Part shown: piece after piece, positions 17,309 to 26,652 of the stretch
Numbering within the stretch: position 1 is the stretch's first letter
How the letters are laid out: the number at the start of each line of letters is the position of its first letter
NCBI RefSeq assembly: GCF_005049045.1
Contig: NZ_SUPK01000006.1
Span: 310,001-374,000 of the forward strand
DNA length: 64,000 bases
Direction of reading: 5' to 3'
DNA from: Cohnella pontilimi
GTDB lineage: Bacteria > Bacillota > Bacilli > Paenibacillales > Paenibacillaceae
Program-made: the position numbers and the translations under genes
The notes under the pieces: generated by a model
The model's database searches: none
What the model saw: only the letters and a program-made list of their open reading frames with translations
Told to the model about the DNA's origin: nothing

Positions 17309-17800
17309 TCAGTCGTTTCCCCATTTTGGAATCGTAAGCGAGGCAACTGTAAGAATATTATTCAGCAGCCACGCCCTGTCGCTTTCATTTTCCACCTGAT
17401 CCGATGCCTGCTTTGCGAGTGCAATGTTTTCGTCACGTTGTGTAATATCTCCCTCTGCTGCGTATGCACGTGCTAATGCTTCATAAGCGAAGCCTAAATC
17501 AAAATCGCCAAGATCGTTATCTAAACAAAGTTCCAAGCTTTTTTTGGCATGATACAGTGCGGGTTCAGCTCTGCCGACGAGTGAGTATACCCGTGATATT
17601 TGCCATTCACCCCGTGCAAAATGCAAAGGAGTTCCTACTATTCCCCAATGAAAACGAGACGCATGGGCTGCGTTGATCATTGTTTCATCTTCCATTTCAT
17701 TTCGTTCCGTTTTCTCAATGAGATCCCATGTGACATTAAACAAATCGGCAGCCAATTTCTTATGTACTTCGTTGTCTATAGTGTCTTTCAATTTGGTCAT
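17309..17800 (-). CDS. Conserved hypothetical helical-repeat protein
   Basis: A 163-residue helical protein with tetratricopeptide-like character (ALYHAKKSLELCLD, FAYEALARAYAAEGD). Similar small proteins, with the conserved stretch HASRFHWGIVGTPLH, are common in Bacillales but have no assigned function. The start is the ATG at 17800 with GAGGAG 10 bases upstream, inside the hydrolase gene, whose end it overlaps by 41 bases. It is therefore translationally coupled to the hydrolase. No catalytic residues are evident. Confidence 0.75.
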   Translation of the reverse strand: MTKLKDTIDNEVHKKLAADLFNVTWDLIEKTERNEMEDETMINAAHASRFHWGIVGTPLHFARGEWQISRVYSLVGRAEPALYHAKKSLELCLDNDLGDFDLGFAYEALARAYAAEGDITQRDENIALAKQASDQVENESDRAWLLNNILTVASLTIPKWGND

Positions 17801-18569
17801 GTCTATCATTCTCCTCGGCGAATTCGAAAAATTCTTTTAGATGAACGAGTAATGACTGAGGTTGAGTCGTGATATATGAAGCATGGTCTCCGGTCACTAC
17901 TACAAGTTTGGTATGAAGTAAATTTGCCATATCACGGGCGTACTCTGGACGAATAATATCGTGGTCTCCAATGACGAGTAGGACAGGCACAGTAATTTGT
18001 TGCAGCTCAGCCGGTTCCAAAAAATCCTCTTTATTCGCATTATTAGCCATCTCTGCGCCTTTGGCAATAAGCATGGACCAGTTTTCAGGATGCGGGGCTA
18101 CACGTTCGTATTCTTGCTTCATCTGTGGTGGAAAAGCATCGGCGGAAGCATGTTTAAGGCCTTCAACAATATCAGGAAAATAGCCATCCATACTATAAAC
18201 GGTCGAGGCTAAAGCTAGTTTGCGGATAAGGTTCGGATTCGACTTAGCTAGGTGCAGTGCAACTGTTCCACCGGCACTGTATCCGAATACATCCGCTTCC
18301 GAGATTCCTAATTGACTCAAAAGTTCAGCGGTATCACGGCCCATTTGAGCAAAACTTAAGGGACGATTCATGTCCGCAGTATGGCCATGGCCTTGCTGTT
18401 CTATTAATACTACCTGACGGTGATGAGCCAGCTCCGGCAATAGGGGATAGAACATGCTGGCAGTCGCAAACTGACCATGGAGCAAAATGAGTGGTTTGCC
18501 GCTCCCGTGGATCTCATAATACATATGAAGTCCGTTTACCTTCTTGTAACCGCTTTTTGGATCACTCAT
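17760..18569 (-). CDS. Alpha/beta hydrolase
   Basis: A 269-residue alpha/beta-hydrolase-fold enzyme. The nucleophile elbow GYSAGG lies near residue 97, the oxyanion segment is ILLHGQFATA, an acidic VIGDHD supplies the likely Asp, and VTGDHASY the likely His. It lacks a signal peptide. The start ATG 18569 follows AAGGAGG. It is divergent from an AraC-type regulator 79 bases away, which probably controls it, and overlaps the next gene. Substrate unknown. Confidence 0.85.
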   Translation of the reverse strand: MSDPKSGYKKVNGLHMYYEIHGSGKPLILLHGQFATASMFYPLLPELAHHRQVVLIEQQGHGHTADMNRPLSFAQMGRDTAELLSQLGISEADVFGYSAGGTVALHLAKSNPNLIRKLALASTVYSMDGYFPDIVEGLKHASADAFPPQMKQEYERVAPHPENWSMLIAKGAEMANNANKEDFLEPAELQQITVPVLLVIGDHDIIRPEYARDMANLLHTKLVVVTGDHASYITTQPQSLLVHLKEFFEFAEENDRHDQIERHYRQRST

Positions 18570-18648
18570 ACGATTAAGCCTCCTTGTCTATATAAATTGA
18601 CCAATTGTGGTAAAATATGAGTACTATTGCGTCGCATTGGAGGACTTC

Positions 18649-19434
18649 ATGATCGAGAAGAAACCGGAAATTGATGCAGCAATCGTTTATATCCACAATA
18701 ATATTTATGAGCCCATTTCTCTATCGAAGTTATCCAAGCACGTGGGTTACAGTCCCTATCACTTCATTCGGTTATTCAAGGCACAAACCGGACTCTCACC
18801 GCGTTACTTCATCTCCTCCCTGCGAATTCAAAAAGCAAAAGAGTTGTTGCTCCATACCCATTTGACAATCCGTGATGTTGCCCAGCAAGTCGGCCATGAG
18901 AGCTTGGGAACTTTCACGACACGATTTGCGGAGAAAGTAGGGGTTACACCGTCTAACTTTCGAATACAGGAGACCTTTGCTCAGAGTCAGCTCCGATCCT
19001 TCCTGGAATTGCCCCAAGGGGAGATCTTAGAAGCATCTCTCGGAAATGGCGCCAGTGTCGCGGGCAGCCTGCATTCGGACATCCCGTTCGAGGGAATTGT
19101 ACTCATTGGACTCTTTCATAAACCTATTCCGGATTCGTTGCCTCAATATGGTATGATTCGGCTGTCGCTTGGCGATTTTCGATTTTCAAATGTGACGCCG
19201 GGCACCTATTACCTAATGGCGACTACCGTTTCATGGAAGATGAATGCAGTGGATATTATGCTCCCCAACGCTACACTTCGAACGCGGCACCATGACCCCA
19301 TTTTTGTTGGCGCCGGTCAAGAAGTGTCTCGTGGACAAGTTACCTTATATCCGCCGGATCTAAACGACCCGCCTATTTTGATATCGTTGCCGTTACTGAT
19401 GAATCAGTTTTTATCAAGAATTTATCGGACGTAG
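18649..19434 (+). CDS. AraC-family regulator with C-terminal effector domain
   Basis: About 261 residues. Unusually for AraC proteins the DNA-binding part comes first: two helix-turn-helix motifs span about residues 8-110 (ISLSKLSKHVGYSPYHFIRL, IRDVAQQVGHESLGTFTTRF). A beta-rich C-terminal domain of about 140 residues follows that may bind a ligand. The start ATG at 18649 is fixed by TTGGAGGAC. It is divergent from the hydrolase gene; likely that operon's regulator. Confidence 0.85.
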   Translation: MIEKKPEIDAAIVYIHNNIYEPISLSKLSKHVGYSPYHFIRLFKAQTGLSPRYFISSLRIQKAKELLLHTHLTIRDVAQQVGHESLGTFTTRFAEKVGVTPSNFRIQETFAQSQLRSFLELPQGEILEASLGNGASVAGSLHSDIPFEGIVLIGLFHKPIPDSLPQYGMIRLSLGDFRFSNVTPGTYYLMATTVSWKMNAVDIMLPNATLRTRHHDPIFVGAGQEVSRGQVTLYPPDLNDPPILISLPLLMNQFLSRIYRT

Positions 19435-19572
19435 GTCGTCACCCGGCCGTATATAATACCATCCACTGAATCTCCTTTTTGATCATAGCAATCATGAGTA
19501 CAGTTCGTTTCTTACAGATTGCGAAATTTCATAATATCTCAAACGATACTAATGAAATGTCGGCGGCAGAGA

Positions 19573-20478
19573 TTAACTCGTTATATTCATGGTCATATCT
19601 TCTTCCAAAATCTCCAACCCTTCAGAAATCAAGTCCTGATCCCCGGATTCTAATCCTTCCAGCAGGTAACGGACTTGGTCAAACGTTACGAAGAAGGACA
19701 CTTTTTTGATCCGGGCTTTCACGTCATCCACGCCTCTATAAGTCATCACTTGCCGGGTAAACGGCTCGCCGCAATCCTCCAAAAGATAGACATAATCGTA
19801 ATCGGGATCGCTTATTGCGGCATCACCGAAATCGATAATTCCGGTTAACTCGGTTTGGTTTGAATCCGTCAAATAATGATCAGGCGACAAATCGCCGTGA
19901 ATCAGTGTCGGCATATATCGAGTATATGCCGGATGATCCAAATAGGATTGGAAGCGCAGCGTGAGATAAGTCCGTAAAGACTCCTCAAGCAGCGGAAATG
20001 CCTGCTTCTCCGCCGCTTCCTTGAGCAAGTGAAATTCATTTTTCAGGTTTCGAACCTGAACTCCTGCTTGTATGGCTGTCTCAACGGGAAAAGCGTTCAA
20101 TGCATACATGAAATCGGCAAGTTGCCGAGCGATTCGACCGGTTGACTCATCGGGGATACAGGCCATTCCGTCTTCCCCCAGGATCTCCCCCTGGACTTTC
20201 CGATACCCGACGAAGGAACTTCCGTTGCTTTGCCTTCCGATATATACGAACTCCGGAATGCTGACCTCAAGACAGCCGGCCAACTTCGGCAGCAATTGAA
20301 TTTCTTTGTTTAATTCTCTGGCTCCTTGTTGACTCTTGGGGAAACGAAATACCCATTCCCCATTGACGAGGACTGCGTAATTTCTGAAACCTTCACCAAG
20401 CGAGTCAATGGATTCAATGCTTAAATCCGGAAACTGTTCCTTTATCATTGTCGCATAGTGAAGATCATTCGGCTTCAT
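19573..20478 (-). CDS. APH-family phosphotransferase
   Basis: A 301-residue aminoglycoside-phosphotransferase-fold kinase. The Brenner motif LIHGDLSPDHYL lies near 193 and the metal-binding GIIDFGDAAISDPDYDY near 215; the N-lobe has GEGFRNYAVLVNGEWVFRFP. It is closest in pattern to the APH(2'')-like group. Chromosomal homologues are often metabolic or weak drug kinases, so resistance should not be assumed. It is a single gene with GGAGG upstream of ATG 20478, convergent with the AraC gene; no clear terminator is visible between them. Confidence 0.85.
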   Translation of the reverse strand: MKPNDLHYATMIKEQFPDLSIESIDSLGEGFRNYAVLVNGEWVFRFPKSQQGARELNKEIQLLPKLAGCLEVSIPEFVYIGRQSNGSSFVGYRKVQGEILGEDGMACIPDESTGRIARQLADFMYALNAFPVETAIQAGVQVRNLKNEFHLLKEAAEKQAFPLLEESLRTYLTLRFQSYLDHPAYTRYMPTLIHGDLSPDHYLTDSNQTELTGIIDFGDAAISDPDYDYVYLLEDCGEPFTRQVMTYRGVDDVKARIKKVSFFVTFDQVRYLLEGLESGDQDLISEGLEILEEDMTMNITS

Positions 20479-20580
20479 TTCTGTACCTCCTTACCTTTAG
20501 ATTTTACTGCCATTTGGTGCCATTTCCACTTCTTTTCTTCATGCATTCTCACATAGTCCCCGCTCTCGATTCATGCACAA

Positions 20581-20622
20581 ATAAAAAGACCCCAGTCAAC
20601 ATGACCAGAGCCTGAAAGGATC
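20581..20622 (-). terminator. Terminator of the BadF/HgdB-like operon
   Basis: On the minus strand CTCTGGTCA-TGT-TGACTGGGG (with G-U pairs) followed by TCTTTTTATTTG. Confidence 0.65.
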
Positions 20623-20624
20623 TG

Positions 20625-22265
20625 CTACACCCTTTGAATTTCCCCTTCCTTGCGTCGAAAAGAAAATCCGTTGAAAAATTCGCGCGTGCCATAAATCATA
20701 TTCGCCGCCGTACAAGCAACAACGTGACGGCTTGTGTACAATGCATTCGAGACATTGGCACGCGACGCCATTTTTTGAAGCTGCGTAACCGTCAAACCTT
20801 TTTTCATTAAGGCTTCTTCAAACTCCTTCTGTGCAGCCTGCTTCGCCTTGAACAGCATCATTTGTATTCTGCTGTAGACGTTGATCGCCCCATCTCCCGT
20901 CGTTTCGATGGGAAGAAAAATCGCGTCGGGATATCTCTCCGTGATCAAAGACTGAACTCCATCGGATACGCCGGAAGAAGGCATGCAACCGAAAGGCTTG
21001 ACGGAAATCGTCATATTGACTTTGCGCTTGACCACGTTGAGAATCAGTTTCCCCACTTCCATGTGACCTTCGCCACCGCGAAGATGGTTGTTATAATGCT
21101 CATGGGCGACACGCGCGATTTCTTCCATATTGGGCAGATGATAGTGGTACAGCCCCATCGCTTTTGCGTATCTCTGGAACATGACCCGGAGCACGCGGTC
21201 AGCCAGCCAAAGCATACGGAGGCGCATCGCTGCGTTCTTGCCTTTGAGGCCGTATTTTCCGGCATCCGCCTCCCGCAGGTTCATTCGCTTTACCGTATCG
21301 AACCTACCTGACCAGATGAGGAACAAGATCCAAGCCGTCACCGACTGCACTTCAACCTCGGCCCCTTCACTCTCCAGAAACCGCTGCAGCTGATAGTTGC
21401 CGTCGCCTTCGGTCGTCATGGCCCAAAATTCGCCGATAACGCTGACTTTGGGCTTGACCATGGTACGGTCTACCCGAACGCTCTGAAGCTCCTTACGGCA
21501 GCGGATTAGCGTCTGTCTGAGTCGTTTGCGGGCGCTTAATGCGTCATACAAATACTGTTTGCAGCGTTCCAGCGCGGTGTCCGTGGCACCGGCTTCCACT
21601 TCATAGGGCCTTATCCGGTAAGCCAGCGCGTTCAAAATATCCCCCAGCAAAACGGCTTTCAGAAAGCTAAGAAAGAAAGAAGCGTTCAATTGGAGGGCCG
21701 ATTCCCCGCCGGTGGCCTGCTTCAAACCGTCCGTCTGCTGGAACAGCAGGACGCGAAAACCGTCAAATCCCGCATCCCGCAGAGCCTTCCGGTATTCGGT
21801 GACATAGGTGCCGAACCGGCACGGACCGCAAGAACCGCTCGTGATGAACAAGTATTGTCGGATGATCTCCTCTTTGGATTTGCCCTCCACCTCGTGGAGG
21901 TCATTCAGATGCTTGATCAAATTGCCGACGGTGAAATATGTCGGGTTGCACTGCCCGCGGTTGCCGAACTCTTTGCCGTATCGCAAGGATTCATTGTCGG
22001 GGCAATCCAGATGCTTGACCCGATATCCGAGACCCTGCAATGCTCCCTCCACCAAATAATCGTGAGCCATCGTGAGTCCCCCGAACAGAATGGTGGTGGA
22101 GGATTTGTCCTTGGCCAGAAACTGGCGGGGTACGGGATCAAACCACTGATTTTTGTTTTCTGGATCCAAGCCAAGCGCTTTTTCTTGCTCCTTCTGGAAA
22201 ATCCGCAGTTTTTCCTCAATCGATAAGCGATCCTCGGACTTGTCCTCTTTTTTCACCATAGCCAT
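20625..22265 (-). CDS. 2-hydroxyglutaryl-CoA dehydratase D-component-like protein
   Basis: A 546-residue protein of the HgdB/BcrC-like (2-hydroxyacyl-CoA dehydratase D component) superfamily. Conserved cysteine segments include NRGQCNPTYFTVGNLI and SGSCGPCRFGTYVTEY, plus KPFGCMPSSGVSD, which are likely ligands to an iron-sulfur cluster. It begins 32 bases after the giant activase gene, so the two work together: the ATPase feeds electrons to this protein. No CoA-transferase, ferredoxin or second dehydratase subunit is nearby, so the substrate is unknown and a classical dehydratase role is not supported. Confidence 0.82.
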   Translation of the reverse strand: MAMVKKEDKSEDRLSIEEKLRIFQKEQEKALGLDPENKNQWFDPVPRQFLAKDKSSTTILFGGLTMAHDYLVEGALQGLGYRVKHLDCPDNESLRYGKEFGNRGQCNPTYFTVGNLIKHLNDLHEVEGKSKEEIIRQYLFITSGSCGPCRFGTYVTEYRKALRDAGFDGFRVLLFQQTDGLKQATGGESALQLNASFFLSFLKAVLLGDILNALAYRIRPYEVEAGATDTALERCKQYLYDALSARKRLRQTLIRCRKELQSVRVDRTMVKPKVSVIGEFWAMTTEGDGNYQLQRFLESEGAEVEVQSVTAWILFLIWSGRFDTVKRMNLREADAGKYGLKGKNAAMRLRMLWLADRVLRVMFQRYAKAMGLYHYHLPNMEEIARVAHEHYNNHLRGGEGHMEVGKLILNVVKRKVNMTISVKPFGCMPSSGVSDGVQSLITERYPDAIFLPIETTGDGAINVYSRIQMMLFKAKQAAQKEFEEALMKKGLTVTQLQKMASRANVSNALYTSRHVVACTAANMIYGTREFFNGFSFRRKEGEIQRV

Positions 22266-22297
22266 GACGGCTTCACTCCTTATGCTGATTCTCGTTT

Positions 22298-25200
22298 TTA
22301 GATGGCGCCGGCTCGCTCATTGTGGGATTGGTTCAGCAATTCGGCGCGTTTCTGCTCCAGACGCTGCTGCAATTCCGCTTTTTTGCGTGCCAAGTCCTGC
22401 AGCCGTTCTTCATGAAGCCCCAGACTGTGCGCATAGGTCTTCACCCGAATTTTGATCGAACCGCTCGGCTTATTGGCGTCAATATCGTGCAACGCCGAAA
22501 ACGGAGTGCCTGCGGTCGTGATAATCGAATCGATCAACCCGTAGGTTGGCGCGTCATGCCCGCATTTGAAGCTGGACAGGTCCAACACCGCTACGTTCGG
22601 ATGACGCGCAGCAAATTTGGCCGCCCATACCTTCTGCACGCTATTGGAACTGAAATTTTCCGGCCATACGTCCGTAACCTCAAGCGCATATTGCACCCGG
22701 CCGTTTTGTAAATCCTCGTAAAAAAAGCGACGCAGCCAAGCCTCGTCTTTGGGGATCGACCGCATGGACAGAACCGGATAACCCAGCACCTGAAATTCCT
22801 CCAGCACGCTGTGATTCAAGCCGGGATCGGAGTGGTAAGGACGACCGATCATCAGAATGGCGAGCCGGTTTTCCTGTTCCACCTGCTCCAGGATCATGCG
22901 GCCCTTCTCCTGCATTTCCTCGTCGAACAGCCGCATCGCTCTCCATCCCTGGTCTACGGCAAAGTCGCTCTCATCCTCCGTGATCTGCAAATGATCCGCA
23001 AACGACTCATATAGTTGTTTCTTCAGCAGGTTCGGCTCGGTAAACGTCACCGCCGGGTCGAGATAGGTAATCCCTTTCGTGGCAAAAAAGTCCACTTCTT
23101 TGGTGAAGGCGGCTTTAATCACATTCGGAGCTCCGGCTACGATTGGGCAACTGGCGGAATCCATCACGTTGTGAAGATGGGTCGGGATATGGGTGATGCA
23201 CGGGAAGAAAATGTAATCAAGCGACGTTTTCTCATGGTGTTTGAACAACAAGTTATGCACATGAGCCTGAGCGACTTTCGAGGGATAGCACGGATCGATG
23301 GATCCGTATTTCCCTCCTTCCTGCCACATTTCTTCGCTCGTGTTGTCGCTAAACACGATGTTCCGTTTGTCCATGCCGAGAGTCTCGAGATAGGTGCGCC
23401 AAAACGGCGCCGTAGACCAAATATTCAAAACCCGGGGAATCCCGATGCGCAGCTTGCTGCGCCGTTCCATCGCCTCATCGGACGAACGTTGAAAATTCGA
23501 AGCGGCTTCACCCTTTTGCCTTCCCCGAAACCCAAGCCAACCGCGTTTGGACGGGACATGTTCCAGCGGTGCATTCGATTCGGGCATCGGTTCGGAATCG
23601 TAAAAATGTTGAAACATTCGACGTGCTTCATATTCGACCAGGTTCGGGTAGTGCTTTTTCAGCTCCTGCCTCTCCTTGGTCAGTTTGACGACCGCTTCCT
23701 GGTCTTCCACTGTTCCCTTCTCGCAGCTGAAACCCGAGATATAGCGTGCGGTTTGGCCGTCCGATGTCTCGGAGTCGATAAAGGTACGGCTGCAGTGATT
23801 CGGACAGAAATTGCACCGGGTCGATTCATCATTCCGCGATATGTAACGCAGATCGATTGCGGTGTCGAGTCCCAAAAAGGTGGAGTACCCCCGTCGTTTG
23901 ACCACGCGCAGCGTTTCCATGGCCGCCCCGATCGCGCCGGCTTCGCCCGGATGAGGATGAACGTAAACTTCGGCATCGGGGACCCGCTGTTTGATATAAT
24001 TGACCTGCGCCTTGACCGCAGCCAAATTGTATTGCGTTCCTCCCTGCAAAACGAACTTTCGACCCAGTTCAGACATGCGCGGAATCTGCACGACATACTG
24101 CCACACATTTTTCGGCAGCACCATAGCAAGGCCCGCCAACAATTCCTCCTTGGAGTAGCCTTCCTTCTGAAAATTCACGCGGTCCGCATCCAAAAATACG
24201 GCACAGCCATAAGAAAATTTCGGACTTAGGCCGGCACCGAAGGCTGTGTCCGCGTATTCCTGAACCGGAATGCCGAACTGATCAGCCATCGCCTGCAGCA
24301 GCATGCCGTTCCCGGCGGAGCATTGATTCGACAGCTTGAAGTTACGGATATCCCCGTTTTTCAGAAACAGGACTTTGATGTCCTGCCCTCCGATATCGCA
24401 GATCACATCGATATCTCCGAACGAATGGACGGCGCTCATCATATGCGCGACCGTCTCCACAATATTGACATCCGCCTTCAGCGTTTTTTCCAACACGTCC
24501 GCTGCATAACCCGTGGAACCAAAGCCGATCACTTCCAGCTCTGCTCCCTGGTCCAGCACCTTATCGCGTATGCGCTTCAGCATTTCTTTCGTGTCTTCAA
24601 GGGGATTGCCTTTGGATAGCTGATATTCCTTCAGCAAAATGTTGCCTTCCTCATCCACCAAAACGGCTTTGGACGAAGTCGAACCGCCGTCTAGACCGAT
24701 TACGCCTCTCACCTTCTGCCCCGGTGCAAAGGAAGCCGGCGTAAATCGCGGAATCCGATAGGTACGGCGGAATTGTTCCAGTTCATCGTCGCCGCTGACC
24801 AGAGGAGGACCGGCCTTCTCTCCCAGTTTGGCTTTTCGGCCATGGGCAATGAAATCCTTGAGTCCTTCCAGTCCGCAATAAATCCCGACGCCGGCCGGTT
24901 CATGCAAACCGTACAGTACGGAGCCGAAAGCCGCATAATACTGCGAGTTCTCGGGGACAAATATCAATTCCTCGATGGGCCTGTCTTCGGGATATGCGTA
25001 TCCACGGTCCTTCCAGGTCTGCGGGATACGCTTGCGCCAGCATTCCTGAAGGAAAGGAAGATATGTATTCGGCCCGCCCAAGAGCAATACGCGGTGCCGA
25101 AGCGTATTTCCGCGGGTCAGGACGGACAGATTCTGCATGACGATAGCATCTGCGAGCGAGCACATGATTTCCGGAGACGGTATGCCGCTTTTCACCAGAT

Positions 25201-25771
25201 TGACGATATCCGTTTCCGCAAAAACCCCGCATTTGGCGGCCACATGATGAAGCTTGGTGTCGTCAAAATGAAGCTTCCCTACTTCTTCCATGGGCATGCC
25301 CACTTTGATCATGCATTTGTCGATGGTCGCTCCGGTGCCCGACGCGCACTTGTCGTTCATGGACGTCAGCGCTTGTTTATTGCCCGTTTCCTCATTTTCC
25401 TTGAATATGATGATCTTCGCGTCTTGCCCCCCTAGTTCGATAACGCTCCCGACATCGGGGTGGAGATGCTCGACCGCCATTGTAACGGCGTTCACTTCCT
25501 GAACAAATTTCGCTCCGATATGCGGGGCAATAGGACCGCTGCCCGAACCCGTAGCAAAGACGCGGATGTTTTCTTGTTGAATTTCGGGAAATTCGTTACC
25601 GATCGCCACCAGCAAATCCAGGACCTTTTCCGCCTGTTTCGTATGGTGGCGTTGATAATCCGACCACAGAATTTGCTTGCTTTCGGGTTCCACAACGGTG
25701 GCTTTCACCGTGGTTGAACCCACATCGATACCAATGATCAGAGAGTCAGAACCTTGCGTGCCATTTCCCAT
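22298..25771 (-). CDS. Giant double-BadF CoA-activase/DUF2229 protein
   Basis: An 1157-residue protein. Two ASKHA ATPase domains (BadF/HgdC type) occupy about residues 10-290 (GIDVGSTTVKA; NDKCASGTGATIDKC near 142) and 355-640 (GLDGGSTSSKA near 359; NQCSAGNGM near 483). A cysteine cluster RCNFCPNHC lies near 652. The C-terminal 400 residues match DUF2229 (RIGIPRVLNIWST). Activases of this kind hydrolyse ATP to push low-potential electrons onto a partner dehydratase or double-cubane-cluster reductase. The start ATG 25771 has GAAGGAG 9 bases upstream. Function unknown; expected to be oxygen-sensitive. Confidence 0.85.
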   Translation of the reverse strand: MGNGTQGSDSLIIGIDVGSTTVKATVVEPESKQILWSDYQRHHTKQAEKVLDLLVAIGNEFPEIQQENIRVFATGSGSGPIAPHIGAKFVQEVNAVTMAVEHLHPDVGSVIELGGQDAKIIIFKENEETGNKQALTSMNDKCASGTGATIDKCMIKVGMPMEEVGKLHFDDTKLHHVAAKCGVFAETDIVNLVKSGIPSPEIMCSLADAIVMQNLSVLTRGNTLRHRVLLLGGPNTYLPFLQECWRKRIPQTWKDRGYAYPEDRPIEELIFVPENSQYYAAFGSVLYGLHEPAGVGIYCGLEGLKDFIAHGRKAKLGEKAGPPLVSGDDELEQFRRTYRIPRFTPASFAPGQKVRGVIGLDGGSTSSKAVLVDEEGNILLKEYQLSKGNPLEDTKEMLKRIRDKVLDQGAELEVIGFGSTGYAADVLEKTLKADVNIVETVAHMMSAVHSFGDIDVICDIGGQDIKVLFLKNGDIRNFKLSNQCSAGNGMLLQAMADQFGIPVQEYADTAFGAGLSPKFSYGCAVFLDADRVNFQKEGYSKEELLAGLAMVLPKNVWQYVVQIPRMSELGRKFVLQGGTQYNLAAVKAQVNYIKQRVPDAEVYVHPHPGEAGAIGAAMETLRVVKRRGYSTFLGLDTAIDLRYISRNDESTRCNFCPNHCSRTFIDSETSDGQTARYISGFSCEKGTVEDQEAVVKLTKERQELKKHYPNLVEYEARRMFQHFYDSEPMPESNAPLEHVPSKRGWLGFRGRQKGEAASNFQRSSDEAMERRSKLRIGIPRVLNIWSTAPFWRTYLETLGMDKRNIVFSDNTSEEMWQEGGKYGSIDPCYPSKVAQAHVHNLLFKHHEKTSLDYIFFPCITHIPTHLHNVMDSASCPIVAGAPNVIKAAFTKEVDFFATKGITYLDPAVTFTEPNLLKKQLYESFADHLQITEDESDFAVDQGWRAMRLFDEEMQEKGRMILEQVEQENRLAILMIGRPYHSDPGLNHSVLEEFQVLGYPVLSMRSIPKDEAWLRRFFYEDLQNGRVQYALEVTDVWPENFSSNSVQKVWAAKFAARHPNVAVLDLSSFKCGHDAPTYGLIDSIITTAGTPFSALHDIDANKPSGSIKIRVKTYAHSLGLHEERLQDLARKKAELQQRLEQKRAELLNQSHNERAGAI

Positions 25772-25890
25772 TACAGTCAACTCCTTCGTTCCATCCCTTG
25801 CCATGAATATGTTTTGCCGGATCAGCAATTATTATCAAATCGGGTTGGTTGAGGTCACGCTCCGAAGCCCGATAGGGGTAAAACATATGT

Positions 25891-25922
25891 AAAAAAAAAA
25901 GAGAAGAGAGATTCTCTTCTCC
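25891..25922 (-). terminator. Terminator of the glycine-rich protein gene
   Basis: GAGAAGAGA-ATC-TCTCTTCTC followed by ten T on the minus strand. Confidence 0.85.
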
Positions 25923-25927
25923 TTGAC

Positions 25928-26212
25928 TTAACGACCACCCAACTGAAAACCCACTTGACCGTTATAACCGCCAAGATTGCCGCCTAGGTGAGCACCAACG
26001 CCTTGCCCGCCGCCAAGATGAGCGCCCGCATTGACGCCAGCTCCGAAAGCGCCAAGTTGGCCGCCGATCTGAGCACCAGAAGGAAGATCGGCAGGTTGAC
26101 CACAGGTAGGACAGATGTAAGTATGCCCAACAGGGTACCTGCCTGCATGAAGTTGTGCATTCGGGTAGTAGATTGGATACATGAACGGATAACTAGACTC
26201 AAAATACGCCAT
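25928..26212 (-). CDS. Small glycine-rich repeat protein
   Basis: A 94-residue protein. The aromatic N-terminus (YPFMYPIYYPN) is followed by a zinc-ribbon-like half-site CPTCGQ. A C-terminal glycine-rich tail has repeated GAHLGG units and ends GFQLGGR. The composition resembles spore-coat or surface proteins, but no family is recognised. The start ATG at 26212 follows GGAGG by 7 bases. It has its own terminator, so it is monocistronic. Confidence 0.65.
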   Translation of the reverse strand: MAYFESSYPFMYPIYYPNAQLHAGRYPVGHTYICPTCGQPADLPSGAQIGGQLGAFGAGVNAGAHLGGGQGVGAHLGGNLGGYNGQVGFQLGGR

Positions 26213-26289
26213 GAGCACGCCTCCTATCGAGATTGATTATCCAGCCTATTCACTTTCGGCTCAATGTGATACTTGCCGAATCGATTTAT

Positions 26290-26322
26290 TCAGTTTTTCC
26301 GCAAGCGGGAGACGGTGGGGTA
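26290..26322 (+). pseudogene. yhbH 3'-end remnant, copy 4 (short)
   Basis: The 33 bases encode QFFRKRETVG-stop in the frame of the yhbH terminus [10 protein letters not shown]-stop; 28 of 33 bases match, including a 15-base identical core. Alone this could be chance. Its strand, frame and intergenic position agree with the other copies. Confidence 0.55.
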
Positions 26323-26351
26323 AAAAAAAAAGCGGTTCCCATAGGGAGCCG
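26321..26351 (-). terminator. Terminator of the YdjO-like gene
   Basis: GCGGCTCCC-TAT-GGGAACCGC followed by ten T on the minus strand. It overlaps the stop codon of yhbH remnant copy 4. Confidence 0.8.
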
Positions 26352-26357
26352 CACCAA

Positions 26358-26588
26358 TCACAATATCTGAACGCCTTGTTTCTTGGACTTCATGTCTTTG
26401 TTCGTGTTGATTAGTAGCGGCAACATCTTGACGCTGCTGACCATCGGGGATTGACATCGATGGCAAATAGGCACGTTCTCAAAAGCAAAATTATCCCGTA
26501 TCCAACCATTGCAGTCATCATTCTTGCAAGTCCAAATCAAGGTTTCTTCATGGGGGAGATCTTCTACCGGTTTGCCTCGATAAGCCAT
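26358..26588 (-). CDS. YdjO-like cold-inducible zinc-ribbon protein
   Basis: A 76-residue protein with four cysteines arranged as TCKNDDCNGW and ICHRCQS, a zinc-ribbon pattern. It matches the YdjO group of small Bacillales proteins encoded next to cold-shock genes. It lies 64 bases downstream of a csp gene, separated by a strong hairpin, so it can be made only by readthrough or from an internal promoter. The start ATG 26588 follows AAGGAGG. Molecular role unknown; binding to nucleic acid is a guess. Confidence 0.75.
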   Translation of the reverse strand: MAYRGKPVEDLPHEETLIWTCKNDDCNGWIRDNFAFENVPICHRCQSPMVSSVKMLPLLINTNKDMKSKKQGVQIL

Positions 26589-26608
26589 GGTAAATCCCTC
26601 CTTTTATG

Positions 26609-26641
26609 AAAAAACTGCCCTTAACTTGCTGTTAAGGGCAG
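26609..26641 (-). terminator. Terminator/attenuator between csp and the YdjO-like gene
   Basis: CTGCCCTTAAC-AGCAA-GTTAAGGGCAG followed by TTTTTT on the minus strand: an 11-bp perfect stem directly behind csp. Confidence 0.85.
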
Positions 26642-26652
26642 TTTGCGTCGGC

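Noticed and set aside
19573-20478. Antibiotic resistance determinant
   Set aside because: The APH fold is clear, but chromosomal members often act on other substrates and no mobile context is present.
23015-24229. 404-codon plus-strand frame within the BadF-type gene
   Set aside because: Shadow of the strongly conserved minus-strand activase; low-complexity His/Arg-rich translation.
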